Source: Polynucleobacter sp. SHI8 (GTDB taxonomy: Bacteria; Pseudomonadota; Gammaproteobacteria; Burkholderiales; Burkholderiaceae). Taken from it: a stretch of 64,000 nucleotides of DNA. The DNA is taken from positions 1,612,001-1,676,000 of the forward strand of contig NZ_AP027204.1 of NCBI RefSeq assembly GCF_027944005.1, read 5' to 3'. The notes beneath the pieces were generated by a model, which saw only the letters and a list, made by a program, of their open reading frames with translations, made no database searches and was not told the origin of the DNA. Positions within the stretch are counted from its first letter, which is position 1; the number at the start of each line of letters is the position of its first letter. Position numbers and translations under genes: made by a program. Below, one piece after another: positions 26,492 through 35,555 of the stretch.

Positions 26492-27808
26492 TCAGTGGGC
26501 GCTCTCTTTTATAAAAATCGGTTTGACGCGTGGCCCATATTGAGTAAGTAGGTCTACATGTAACCCAACACCAACAACAGCTAATACTTCATTATCCAAA
26601 CATAAAATCCTTGCTGTGCGTTGCCAAGGAGGAACATCCAACTCTTGAAAGATTTTTTTGAGGGTTTTTCGTGACTGCTTGGGGTGTATACGAATCTTTT
26701 CACCACCTGACCGAACTTTTTCTTGTATTGCTTGATTGTTCATCGCCATTTGATAAACCTCTAGCGCCAAACCAAATTCATCTGAGTCTTCATCAATCTT
26801 CATAAATTCCCAGCGCCCAGGGGTAATACTAGGATCGCAAACGGATAATTTTTGACGCCACACTCTTAAGTGTTTTCCGTCATGCACCCACTGTAATTGG
26901 TGATCTGCCATATTTTTTAGTTGCTCAAGATCAGCCCACCAAGCAGTGAGCCGCTCTTCACTAGGCATATTTAAGCCTTGTAGAAAGATCCAACGACGCA
27001 GCGCATTATTGGCGCGTGCCATATCTTCAAAACGAAGAGCCATTAAGTAAACAATATCTAAACCATCTTCGGTGGTCATCACATTCAAATCAATATCCGC
27101 TAATTGATCTAACAAGTGCTGCGCATCCGCCATATGTGATGCAGTACGACTTAAGTTTTTTCTAAGTTGGGGCTGTATTTTTTCTAGAATAGGCATGATC
27201 CGTAAGCGGATAAAGTTTCTTGTAAAGTGATCGTCTTGGTTACTGGGGTCTTCTATCCACTGTAAATGATACTCTTTGGCATAAGACTCTAAATCTTTAC
27301 GGGATAGATCAATAAAAGGTCGCCATACTCGAATATCAGTTCTTTCTAAACCGCGCTGTGCTGCCATACCTGATAAGCCCGGCAAACCTGATCCTCGTAA
27401 TAGTTGCAAAAGTACGGTCTCAGCCTGATCATCTTGGTGATGACCGAGTAAAAGATCAGTAACCCTGTGTTGCTGACACATTTGCGCAAGTGCTTCATAA
27501 CGCGCCTCACGCGCCTGAGCCTCTACATTACTCATCTCGCCCACTCCGTCAGGCCAGTTGATCAACCGAAAATCAAAAGTAACTTCGAATGAATCTGCCA
27601 CATGCGCGCAGTGCAACACCCACTCATCCGCAATTTCTTGTAAGCCATGATTAACGTGCAATGCGATGACATGTTCAGGGCCATAGGCCGCGACCGTCGA
27701 GTGCAATAAAACGGTGGAGTCTAGGCCCCCACTAAAAGCCACGGCAATGCGCGTGGCAGAATCAACGGTTGGGATTTTATTTGCTGGATGTGTCTTTGAA
27801 CTTACCAT
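26492..27808 (-). CDS. tilS: tRNA(Ile)-lysidine synthase
   Basis: A 438-residue N-type PP-loop ATPase that converts C34 of tRNA-Ile(CAU) to lysidine so that it reads AUA. The ATP-binding motif AFSGGLDSTVL lies at about residue 28, and the GHHQDDQAETVLLQLLRGSG block near 125 is the family's second signature. The C-terminal substrate-binding region ends in a TilS_C-like domain with KKIFQELDVPPWQR. The chosen ATG lies 32 bases inside the accA 3' end; a later start would cut few conserved residues, so the exact N-terminus is uncertain. Confidence 0.95.
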   Translation of the reverse strand: MVSSKTHPANKIPTVDSATRIAVAFSGGLDSTVLLHSTVAAYGPEHVIALHVNHGLQEIADEWVLHCAHVADSFEVTFDFRLINWPDGVGEMSNVEAQAREARYEALAQMCQQHRVTDLLLGHHQDDQAETVLLQLLRGSGLPGLSGMAAQRGLERTDIRVWRPFIDLSRKDLESYAKEYHLQWIEDPSNQDDHFTRNFIRLRIMPILEKIQPQLRKNLSRTASHMADAQHLLDQLADIDLNVMTTEDGLDIVYLMALRFEDMARANNALRRWIFLQGLNMPSEERLTAWWADLEQLKNMADHQLQWVHDGKHLRVWRQKLSVCDPSITPGRWEFMKIDEDSDEFGLALEVYQMAMNNQAIQEKVRSGGEKIRIHPKQSRKTLKKIFQELDVPPWQRTARILCLDNEVLAVVGVGLHVDLLTQYGPRVKPIFIKESAH

Positions 27809-28745
27809 AACTCATGAGCCTTTCATGACGGCGTTCAAGTAAATCTTTAACACTCATTCCAGAAAATTGACGTAAGGAATCTGCCAGTGCTCGTTTGAGA
27901 TTCGTGCACATTCCTTCGTAATCACGGTGAGCCCCTCCAACTGGTTCATTCACGATCTTATCAATCAAACCAAGTCCTTTGAGACGATGTGCGGTAAGGC
28001 CTAATTGCTCGGCAGCTTCTGGTGCCATCTCTGCAGTTTTCCATAAAATGGAAGCGCACCCTTCTGGTGAAATCACTGAGTAGGTCGCAAATTGCAACAT
28101 CAGTACCATATCACCCATCGCAATCGCCAGCGCACCACCTGAACCGCCTTCACCAATGATGGTAGAAATAATCGGCACTTTGAGTTCTGCTTGGGTATAT
28201 AAATTATGGCCAATCGCTTCAGATTGATTCCGCTCTTCGGCATCGATTCCGGGGAATGCCCCTGGCGTATCCACAAAAGTAAATACAGGGATTTCAAACT
28301 TTTCTGCAAGTCGCATCAGGCGCATTGCTTTGCGATACCCTTCCGGTCGACTCATCCCAAAGTTACGCAAAGCACGCTCTTTTGTGTCTCGGCCCTTTTG
28401 ATGTCCAATCACCATACAAGAGGTGCCATTGAATCTTGCTAAACCACCAATGATCGAGAGATCATCACCAAAAGAGCGATCACCATGTAACTCGTGGAAA
28501 TCAGTAAAAATCTGATTGAGGTAATCTAATGTATAGGGACGCTGTGGATGACGCGCAATCTGTGACACCTGCCAAGGCGTAACTCGGGTGTAGATATCTT
28601 TCGTCAGTTGCTGGCTTTTTTCAGCAAGACGACTAATTTCATCAGAAATATCCACTGCAGATTCGTCTTGAACAAATCGTAACTCTTCGATTTTGTTTTC
28701 TAATTCTGCAATCGGTTGCTCAAAATCTAGGAACGTAGTTTTCAT
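27777..28745 (-). CDS. accA: Acetyl-CoA carboxylase carboxyltransferase subunit alpha
   Basis: A 322-residue subunit of acetyl-CoA carboxylase that, with AccD, moves the carboxyl group from biotin to acetyl-CoA to make malonyl-CoA. It shows the crotonase-like core with FVDTPGAFPGIDAEERNQSE and IGEGGSGGALAI, and the N-terminal helical segment with LDFEQPIAELENKIEELR. The length is standard. Its end overlaps tilS, so the two are likely cotranscribed; the glycosylase gene lies 45 bases upstream. Confidence 0.97.
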   Translation of the reverse strand: MKTTFLDFEQPIAELENKIEELRFVQDESAVDISDEISRLAEKSQQLTKDIYTRVTPWQVSQIARHPQRPYTLDYLNQIFTDFHELHGDRSFGDDLSIIGGLARFNGTSCMVIGHQKGRDTKERALRNFGMSRPEGYRKAMRLMRLAEKFEIPVFTFVDTPGAFPGIDAEERNQSEAIGHNLYTQAELKVPIISTIIGEGGSGGALAIAMGDMVLMLQFATYSVISPEGCASILWKTAEMAPEAAEQLGLTAHRLKGLGLIDKIVNEPVGGAHRDYEGMCTNLKRALADSLRQFSGMSVKDLLERRHERLMSYGKFKDTSSK

Positions 28746-28790
28746 AAGGCTATTTTACATCCCAAATCTTACTTTATATGATTTTTTGAA

Positions 28791-29429
28791 CTAATAATCG
28801 ACAGGAATAGGGTCAATACTGCGCCATAAATACCAAGTCGCGACGGTTCGATACGGCGCCCAATTGGCAGCAACCTCTCTGGCCTCTGCGCGTGTGACTT
28901 TCTCTCCGCTGAAATAATTGATTGAAATGGCTCTCAACAAACCAATGTCATCCAGTGGCAAAATATCTGGTCGTTTTAAATTAAAGATGAGGAACATCTC
29001 TGCTGTCCAACGACCAATCCCCCTAATCGAAGTTAATTCTTTAATAATTTGCTCATCGTCTAAGGTATGCCATTTGGTCTTGGCTAAACCATGGTTATGA
29101 AAATGATCAGCTAAATCTTTTACATACTCTATTTTTCGATAAGATAAGCCTGCCGCACGAAGTGCCTCTGGCTCAGAGACTAAAACATGCTTGGGCGTTA
29201 CTTTTGGCATGGTTAATTCAAAACGATTCCACACGGCTTGGGCTGCCGCTACGGAGATCTGCTGTCCAATAATCGACCTTGCTAAAGTCAAGAATGGATC
29301 ACCTCGTGAAACAACTCCAGTATCACGATACTTTGGAATGATCTTTTTTAAGATGCGATCCTGTGTAATGAGTTGATGGCAGGCATCCTCCCAATAGTCT
29401 TCCATTGAATCCATGTCCTTCGTCATCAA
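28791..29429 (-). CDS. DNA-3-methyladenine glycosylase (HhH-GPD, AlkA-like)
   Basis: A 212-residue base-excision repair enzyme removing alkylated purines. The helix-hairpin-helix is in LTSIRGIGRWTAEMFLIF (about residue 130), followed by the catalytic Asp in LPLDDIGLLRA. The region SIIGQQISVAAA near residue 55 is also typical of the compact bacterial AlkA-type proteins that lack the N-terminal domain of E. coli AlkA. It lies nine bases after cysS and upstream of accA, all leftward. Confidence 0.93.
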   Translation of the reverse strand: MMTKDMDSMEDYWEDACHQLITQDRILKKIIPKYRDTGVVSRGDPFLTLARSIIGQQISVAAAQAVWNRFELTMPKVTPKHVLVSEPEALRAAGLSYRKIEYVKDLADHFHNHGLAKTKWHTLDDEQIIKELTSIRGIGRWTAEMFLIFNLKRPDILPLDDIGLLRAISINYFSGEKVTRAEAREVAANWAPYRTVATWYLWRSIDPIPVDY

Positions 29430-29438
29430 TGACTCTCT

Positions 29439-30863
29439 TTAATTTTTACGCCAAGTGGTTTTACCTTGGGGCTGATCTTCTAGCACAATACCCTTGGTCA
29501 GTAAGTCCTGACGAATGGCATCTGACTTTGCAAAGTCTTTGTTCTTCTTGGCGATTGCGCGCTGCTCAATGAGTGCTTCAATTTCTGACTCATTCAATTG
29601 CAATTGGCCACTCTGTAAATATGCTTGTGTCGTTCTTTGTAAAAGTCCCATATATCCAGCTAAATGCTTTAACGTATGCGCCAGCGATTGATATAAGTCC
29701 ATCTCATTTTGTTGCCGAGCTTTATTTGCCTCGGTAGATAATCCAAATAAAACAGCAATCGCTTCTGGGGTATTGAAATCGTCATTCATCGCCGCATGAA
29801 ACTGCTCTACCCAAATATCGATTAAAGGCGTTGTTTGATTTAAATCATGATCTTTTAGAGCGGTATACAAACGCTCAAGCCCTTGTGCCGCTTCATCGAG
29901 GGTCGCATCACTATAGTTCACTGGGCTACGATAGTGCGCTCGGAGAATAAAAAAACGAATCACTTCTGGGTCATACTGCGCTAAGACATCTCGAATCACA
30001 AAAAAATTACCAAGTGATTTAGACATTTTTTCATTATTAACGCGCACATGGCCGTTATGCATCCAATAGTTCACAAAACGCGGATCGGTACTTTGACCAT
30101 CCTCGGTAAAGGTTCGATAGACGCCTTCACTCTGAGCAATTTCGTTTTCATGATGAGGGAACTGAAGATCCGCACCTCCGCCATGAATGTCGAAGTGATA
30201 ACCCAACATATCACATGCCATGGCTGAACATTCAATATGCCAACCAGGACGGCCCTCACCCCACTTAGATGCCCAGCGTGTGTCTGCGGGTTCATCTTCT
30301 TTTGCGCTTTTCCACAAAACAAAATCTAGTGGATCTTTTTTATCTCCGGCAATAATAACGCGATTACCCTCTTCTAAATCATCTAAAGTTTTACCGGATA
30401 ATTGACCGTAGGGTGGAAAATCTCTCACCGAATACATCACATCCCCTGAATCGGCCTGATATGCCAATTCTTTCTCAATGAGGCCTGAGATCATTTCTTG
30501 CATTTGCTGAATATAATGCGTGGCCCGAGGCTCATGATCGGGACGCAGGACGCCTAATGCATCGCCATCTGCATGCATGGCATCAATAAAGCGTTGGGTG
30601 AGGGTTGCAATCGACTCTTGATTTTCAACTGCACGCTTAATGATCTTGTCATCAATATCCGTAATATTTCGGACATATGTAACCTCATAACCACTCGCTC
30701 TTAACCATCTCACGACCATATCAAATACAATCATGACTCGGGCATGACCAATGTGACATTGATCATATACAGTCATACCGCAAACATAAATAGATACTTT
30801 GTTTGCTTGGATTGGCTGAAAAACTTCTTTTTGACGATGTAGGGTGTTATATATTTGAAGCAT
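29439..30863 (-). CDS. cysS: Cysteinyl-tRNA synthetase
   Basis: A 474-residue class I synthetase. The HIGH motif is in YDQCHIGHARV (about residue 35) and the KMSKS motif in EKMSKSLGNFF (about residue 275). Zinc ligands include the Cys at residue 28 (VCGMTVYD) and the Cys-His region ECSAMACDMLG and PHHENEIAQSE. The C-terminal anticodon domain ends in KTTWRKN. It is divergent from the TPR lipoprotein gene across 106 bases. Confidence 0.97.
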   Translation of the reverse strand: MLQIYNTLHRQKEVFQPIQANKVSIYVCGMTVYDQCHIGHARVMIVFDMVVRWLRASGYEVTYVRNITDIDDKIIKRAVENQESIATLTQRFIDAMHADGDALGVLRPDHEPRATHYIQQMQEMISGLIEKELAYQADSGDVMYSVRDFPPYGQLSGKTLDDLEEGNRVIIAGDKKDPLDFVLWKSAKEDEPADTRWASKWGEGRPGWHIECSAMACDMLGYHFDIHGGGADLQFPHHENEIAQSEGVYRTFTEDGQSTDPRFVNYWMHNGHVRVNNEKMSKSLGNFFVIRDVLAQYDPEVIRFFILRAHYRSPVNYSDATLDEAAQGLERLYTALKDHDLNQTTPLIDIWVEQFHAAMNDDFNTPEAIAVLFGLSTEANKARQQNEMDLYQSLAHTLKHLAGYMGLLQRTTQAYLQSGQLQLNESEIEALIEQRAIAKKNKDFAKSDAIRQDLLTKGIVLEDQPQGKTTWRKN

Positions 30864-30969
30864 AGGATTTAAAGTGATAAAAGCGCAACATAATCTTGTT
30901 CAATTGTTCTAACTCGCAAGTATAGTCAATAGTGCCATAAAATATCATTTCAACATTGAGAAATTAAAA

Positions 30970-31779
30970 ATGCCACAACAAGTTCCTTTGAGTTTTAAGT
31001 TCAACACCAATCATCATCACTTTTCATTCGCTTGGAAAAAATGCGTAATTCTCCTGAGTGTATCCTTACTCTTCGCATGCAGCACAATGAATCCAGAAAC
31101 ACCGAAAGATCAAAAGGATCAAATCTCAATCGCAAAAGAATCTAATCTTGATCATCATGTGCCAACTACTCTAGAAGAAGCCACCAAAAATCCTGGTAAT
31201 TTAGGCGTGTACTCGCCTCTTGGGACCTCTACCTCGATGACTTCTAATAATACGGGTCTTCAAACTACCCAAAATACACCTACTCTAGCAACGCCTTTTA
31301 TCGCTTTACAAAATGCGTCAACAGATACAAGCTCTAAAAATGGCGTTCCAGCCAATATTGCAAAGCTCATGAAAGAAAAAAAATGGGATGAGGCGCTCAA
31401 AGCAATTGATGTTGAGTCGAAAAAAAGTCCGCGAAATATTCAAATCCTATTTATTCGGACACGTATTTTGACTGAACAAGGCCAGTTGGAAAGTGCTCGC
31501 CAAGCCCTCGTAGCTTTTATCGAGAAGTATCCTGAAATTCCGGAACCATATAATAATCTAGCGGTTCTTTATGCTCGCGCTGGTAAGCTCGATTTAGCGC
31601 GCGATAATCTTGAGATGTGCCTCAAACTCTCACCGAATTATGCAATTGGCCTGCAAAACTTAGGAGACATTTATACTCTTATAGCTGCTAGCTATTACGA
31701 TAAAGCTTTTAAGCAAAATCGGAGAATGACCGAAGCTGATAAAAAAAGAAAATTGGCTGAAGCAATTACTTCTCAATAA
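30970..31779 (+). CDS. TPR-repeat lipoprotein
   Basis: A 269-residue protein. A basic N-terminal segment and hydrophobic stretch end in the lipobox LLFACS, so it is probably a lipoprotein. A low-complexity Ser/Thr/Pro/Asn-rich linker (about 45-120) precedes about four tetratricopeptide repeats (130-260), including LFIRTRILTEQGQLESARQA and YNNLAVLYARAGKLDLARD. Such proteins scaffold complexes at the outer membrane; the partner is unknown. It stands before ppiB with a 28-base gap, so the two form a likely unit. The first of several Mets may not be the true start. Confidence 0.82.
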   Translation: MPQQVPLSFKFNTNHHHFSFAWKKCVILLSVSLLFACSTMNPETPKDQKDQISIAKESNLDHHVPTTLEEATKNPGNLGVYSPLGTSTSMTSNNTGLQTTQNTPTLATPFIALQNASTDTSSKNGVPANIAKLMKEKKWDEALKAIDVESKKSPRNIQILFIRTRILTEQGQLESARQALVAFIEKYPEIPEPYNNLAVLYARAGKLDLARDNLEMCLKLSPNYAIGLQNLGDIYTLIAASYYDKAFKQNRRMTEADKKRKLAEAITSQ

Positions 31780-31807
31780 CCATTTTTTTAAACCTCAAAG
31801 GAAAAAT

Positions 31808-32305
31808 ATGTCACGTGTGCAATTCAAAACCAACCATGGTGATTTCATCATTGAACTCAATGAGGAACTCGCTCCACTTTCAAGTGCTAACTTTTTAGAG
31901 TATGTAAACTCTGGTCATTACAACGGTACGATCTTTCATCGTGTGATTAGTAATTTCATGGTTCAAGGTGGTGGGATGGAAGTGGGTATGAAGCAAAAAG
32001 AAACTCGTGCAAATATCGAAAATGAAGCCGCGAATGGTTTAAAAAATGTTCGTGGTAGCGTTGCTATGGCTCGTACCAGTGATCCTCACTCAGCTTCTTC
32101 ACAGTTCTTTATTAATGTCGTAGATAATGATTTTTTAAATCATAGCTCACCAACTCCACAAGGATGGGGCTATGCGGTGTTTGGTATGGTGACTGAAGGA
32201 ATGGACGTAGTTGATACAATCCGTAAATTGCCAACAGGTAGCGCTGGATTTCATCAAGATGTGCCGAAAGAAGACGTTGTCGTTCTTGAGGCTGTTGCTC
32301 TTTAA
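31808..32305 (+). CDS. ppiB: Cyclophilin-type peptidylprolyl isomerase
   Basis: A 165-residue cytosolic cis-trans proline isomerase, lacking a signal peptide. Core motifs are FHRVISNFMVQGG (catalytic Arg), VAMARTSDPHSASSQFFINV and WGYAVFGMVTEGMDVVD. It has a clear AAAGGAA ribosome site. lpxH begins eight bases after its stop. The lack of an export signal separates it from the periplasmic PpiA. Confidence 0.95.
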   Translation: MSRVQFKTNHGDFIIELNEELAPLSSANFLEYVNSGHYNGTIFHRVISNFMVQGGGMEVGMKQKETRANIENEAANGLKNVRGSVAMARTSDPHSASSQFFINVVDNDFLNHSSPTPQGWGYAVFGMVTEGMDVVDTIRKLPTGSAGFHQDVPKEDVVVLEAVAL

Positions 32306-32313
32306 TACCCACC

Positions 32314-33111
32314 ATGCCTGAATTTGATCGTGCACTGATTATTTCTGATCTGCATCTTACGGCTGCATACCCTTTTACAGCGAATCGTTTTATCGATTTT
32401 TGTAAAAACGAAGCAAGGCAAGTTCAGGCGGTTTTTATTATTGGTGACTTATTTGAATTTTGGGTTGGGGATGATGCTCACATGCACACCCCCTTTAACC
32501 GAAGCATCGCGAATGAAATTCAGGCACTTAGCGCTTCAGGTGTGCAAGTATTCTTTATTGCGGGTAATCGAGATTTTATGTTGGGCAAAGATTTCCAAAA
32601 AATTACCTCATGGACAGCTCTTCCTGATCCTAGTGTTGTCACGATTGGGGGGCAATCTTGGCTGCTCTCCCATGGAGATATGCTGTGCACTGCTGATCCT
32701 GCTTATCAATTATTTCGAAATTTTACTCGCGTACCATTTTTTCAATATCTGTTTATGCTGATTCCTCCCAAGTTCCGGCAAAAGATGGGTGATCGGCTTC
32801 GCTCGCGCGCGGCCATGAAATATCAACGTCGCGAATATTTTGACCCGATGACCGCGAATATCAAAGGGAATGTTACCTTAGAGGCCTGCGCCAAAGTAAC
32901 TGAGAAGTATCACTGTCCACGTTTAATACATGGTCATACACACCGTCCAGGTATGCAAGAAGAACAACTCGGCAATCACTCTTGGACCCGATGGGTCCTC
33001 TCAGACTGGGATTTAGATCACCCGGAAATGAAGCCTCGCGCCAATGCTTTACTCATTAATCCCTCAGGCATTACTGCCATTGATTTAATCAATACTTCAA
33101 GCCTTGGATAA
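32314..33111 (+). CDS. lpxH: UDP-2,3-diacylglucosamine diphosphatase
   Basis: A 265-residue calcineurin-like phosphoesterase of lipid A synthesis, cutting UDP-2,3-diacylglucosamine to lipid X and UMP at the inner membrane. The metal-site motifs appear in order: ISDLHL near residue 10, GDLFEFWVGDD, GNRDFMLG, LSHGD and IHGHTHRPG near 210. It follows ppiB closely. The 3' end overlaps the convergent inositol monophosphatase gene by 15 bases. Confidence 0.95.
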   Translation: MPEFDRALIISDLHLTAAYPFTANRFIDFCKNEARQVQAVFIIGDLFEFWVGDDAHMHTPFNRSIANEIQALSASGVQVFFIAGNRDFMLGKDFQKITSWTALPDPSVVTIGGQSWLLSHGDMLCTADPAYQLFRNFTRVPFFQYLFMLIPPKFRQKMGDRLRSRAAMKYQRREYFDPMTANIKGNVTLEACAKVTEKYHCPRLIHGHTHRPGMQEEQLGNHSWTRWVLSDWDLDHPEMKPRANALLINPSGITAIDLINTSSLG

Positions 33112-33936
33112 TAAAGGCGCCATTTGGGCAAATATTTTTGGATTGGCGGCCATAATTTGTCCAGAAGAAAAATAACCCTCTTCCCCATCATATTGACCAA
33201 CTAATCCGCCGGATTCTTGAATTAACAAAATCCCTGCGGCCATATCCCAAGGCTTTAAATCACCTTCAAAAAATCCATCTAGGCGCCCGGCTGCTACATA
33301 CGCTAAGTCTAAGGAAGCTGCTCCTGGTCGACGCAAGCCTGCACAACTTCTGGTCATCCTCTTAAAGAGATGGACGTAGTGATCTAAGTTTTGATCATTA
33401 CGGTACGGAAAGCCTGTGCCAATTAAGCAATCTGCTAAGCGCAATTGCTGTGCCACTCGCAAACGACGATGATTTAAATAGGCGCCAGCACCTTTGGTGG
33501 CGGTAAATAATTCGTCACGTGTTGGGTCATAAATTAATCCTTGCTGAACAACACCATTAACAAATAAGGCAATCGATACGGCAAATTGCGGAAATCCATG
33601 AATAAAGTTTGTGGTGCCATCAATGGGGTCAATAACCCACATGAAGTGCTCTTCTTCAGTCTGCTGCAAAGCCACGACTTCATCCCAAGAGATTGCTCCA
33701 AGACTTTCTCCAGATGCAGTTAAATAACCACTTTCTTCGGCATAAAAGTGATGGGTGGGATAGGCTTCTTTTAAAACCTCTATGATTGCGTACTCTGCTG
33801 CTTGATCAACTTCTGTTACAAAATCGTTTTGTTGCTTTCTAGCGACCTGCAAACGCTCCAAATTAAGGGAGGCACGATTAATAATATTACCTGCACTACG
33901 CGCCGCTTTTACTGCGACATTCATCATCGGATGCAT
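33097..33936 (-). CDS. suhB: Inositol monophosphatase family protein (SuhB-like)
   Basis: A 279-residue Mg-dependent phosphatase. The metal motif WVIDPIDGTTNFIHGFP and the second block EGDLKPWDMAAGILLIQESGG are both intact, and the acidic AEESG lies upstream. The open frame continues to 33996, but the MHPMMNVAVKAAR start ending at 33936 matches the family N-terminus and has an AAGAGAAA sequence upstream. SuhB also binds the transcription antitermination complex in E. coli; which role applies here is unclear. It is divergent from trmJ. Confidence 0.92.
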   Translation of the reverse strand: MHPMMNVAVKAARSAGNIINRASLNLERLQVARKQQNDFVTEVDQAAEYAIIEVLKEAYPTHHFYAEESGYLTASGESLGAISWDEVVALQQTEEEHFMWVIDPIDGTTNFIHGFPQFAVSIALFVNGVVQQGLIYDPTRDELFTATKGAGAYLNHRRLRVAQQLRLADCLIGTGFPYRNDQNLDHYVHLFKRMTRSCAGLRRPGAASLDLAYVAAGRLDGFFEGDLKPWDMAAGILLIQESGGLVGQYDGEEGYFSSGQIMAANPKIFAQMAPLLSKA

Positions 33937-33996
33937 AAGAATTTCTCTTAAAAGTAGAATACAAAACAAAGAAGAACACAAGTTGATAAAGAGCAA

Positions 33997-34013
33997 GTTA
34001 AGTCATACTTAAC
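33997..34013. promoter_or_regulatory. Small inverted repeat in the suhB-trmJ divergent region
   Basis: The arms GTTAAG and CTTAAC flank a five-base centre (TCATA) between the two divergent genes. The position, 45 bases before the trmJ start and 60 before the suhB start, is that of an operator. No regulator can be named. Confidence 0.35.
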
Positions 34014-34058
34014 GAAGTTCTCTATTTTAACTAATTTAAGCAAAGAAAGCGAATCAAG

Positions 34059-34799
34059 ATGGGTGTTACTTGGATTTTGCATGAAACGAGTCATGCGGGA
34101 AATGTTGGCTCTGCGGCCAGAGCTATCAAAACCATGGGTTTTGAGCAGTTATGTCTGGTCAACCCTAAATCTGCAGATATGGCGCAAGCTCCTGAAGCAA
34201 TTGCCTTGGCCAGTGGCGCGGTGGATGTTTTAGACAATACGCAAGTCACTGCGGATTTAGCTTCAGCATGTGCTCCGTTTTCCTATGTTTTTGGCCTAAC
34301 TTCGCGTGATCGTGAATTTGGTCCTCCGGCGATTTCGATTCAAGAAGCCTGCACACTAGCTCAGCAAGCTCTATCCCAGAACACTCCTTGTGCTTTTTTA
34401 TTTGGTTCGGAACGCACGGGTCTTCGTAATGAAGACTTTCATTATTGTTCTCATCGTGTCTGGATTGATGCTAATCCCAACTATCCATCTTTAAATCTGG
34501 CTCAAGCGGTAATGATCTGCGCTTATGAAATGCGCCAAGCTTCGCAGCTTAAACCAACTACCCTGCAAAATGATGCAATCCCTAGCCGTGCAAGTATTGA
34601 GTCGATCAATGCTCTCATGGACCACCTAGCTGAGGGATTGGAGGCCATCGAGTTTTTAGATCCAAAGCACCCCAAAAAATTGATCGATCGACTCCGCGCA
34701 CTCTTTGATCGGGCAGAACTGCAAACGGAGGAAGTACTTCTTCTAAGAGGGGTGGCAAAGCAAATGTTACTGACTAAAGATAAAAGAATTAAACTATAG
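34059..34799 (+). CDS. trmJ: tRNA (Cm32/Um32) methyltransferase, SPOUT family
   Basis: A 246-residue S-adenosylmethionine-dependent enzyme that 2'-O-methylates position 32 of several tRNAs. The knotted SPOUT core shows HAGNVGSAARAIKTMGF near residue 10, FGSERTGLRNED near 120 and YPSLNLAQAVMICAYE near 145. The C-terminal 70 residues are the helical extension found in TrmJ. cysE starts two bases after its stop. In many betaproteobacteria it lies beside suhB as here. Confidence 0.95.
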   Translation: MGVTWILHETSHAGNVGSAARAIKTMGFEQLCLVNPKSADMAQAPEAIALASGAVDVLDNTQVTADLASACAPFSYVFGLTSRDREFGPPAISIQEACTLAQQALSQNTPCAFLFGSERTGLRNEDFHYCSHRVWIDANPNYPSLNLAQAVMICAYEMRQASQLKPTTLQNDAIPSRASIESINALMDHLAEGLEAIEFLDPKHPKKLIDRLRALFDRAELQTEEVLLLRGVAKQMLLTKDKRIKL

Positions 34800-34801
34800 T
34801 T

Positions 34802-35551
34802 ATGTCATTATATTTTTTTGAAACAGTCGACTCGATTATTGCACGCGATCCTGCGGCAAGAAGTCGTCTTGAGGTCATTACTTGCTACCCAGGCCTTCAT
34901 GCTATTTGGATCCACCGTATTTCCCACAGGTTATGGAATGCCAATCTAAAATGGCCCGCTCGTTTTTTATCGCATCTCTCTCGCATCCTCAATGGAATTG
35001 AAATACATCCAGGTGCAAAAATTGGTAAACGTGTTTTTATTGATCATGGTCTAGGTGTTGTGATTGGTGAAACGAGCGAGATTGGTGACGACTGTACGAT
35101 TTATCAAGGTGTAACGCTGGGGGGGACCTCTTTGTACAAAGGGGTTAAACGTCACCCAACTCTTGGTAAAGGTGTTGTCGTCAGCGCTGGGGCAAAAGTA
35201 CTGGGTGGTTTTACGATTGGCGACTATGCCAGAGTTGGTTCCAATGCAGTTGTTTTAAAAGAAGTGCCAGCGAATGCCACTGCAGTAGGTATTCCAGCAC
35301 GTATTGTTCGCGCCGAATTACCAGCAAATGCAACTGACGCCGCAAAAGAACACTTTTCTGCTTATGGCATTACGCCAGAAGCAGATGATCCTGTCTCTTT
35401 AGCTCTTAAAAGTTTGATTGATATTACTTTAGAGTTGGAGAATAAAGTGAAATCTCTTGAGCAACAAATACGAACGAATACTGATGACTGCGCTGAGTCG
35501 GAGAATCATGCCAAAGAAATTACCCAATTAAAAAACTGGTTGAAAGACTGA
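34802..35551 (+). CDS. cysE: Serine O-acetyltransferase
   Basis: A 249-residue enzyme acetylating serine with acetyl-CoA, first step of cysteine synthesis. The left-handed beta-helix hexapeptides run from about residue 60 (IEIHPGAKIGKRVFIDHG) to 160, including GDDCTIYQGVTLGGTSL and VGSNAVVLKEVP. It has a short N-terminal helical domain, as in the compact class that lacks the long E. coli N-terminus. It lies between trmJ and mutS with two- and four-base gaps, so the three form one unit. Confidence 0.95.
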   Translation: MSLYFFETVDSIIARDPAARSRLEVITCYPGLHAIWIHRISHRLWNANLKWPARFLSHLSRILNGIEIHPGAKIGKRVFIDHGLGVVIGETSEIGDDCTIYQGVTLGGTSLYKGVKRHPTLGKGVVVSAGAKVLGGFTIGDYARVGSNAVVLKEVPANATAVGIPARIVRAELPANATDAAKEHFSAYGITPEADDPVSLALKSLIDITLELENKVKSLEQQIRTNTDDCAESENHAKEITQLKNWLKD

Positions 35552-35555
35552 AACG

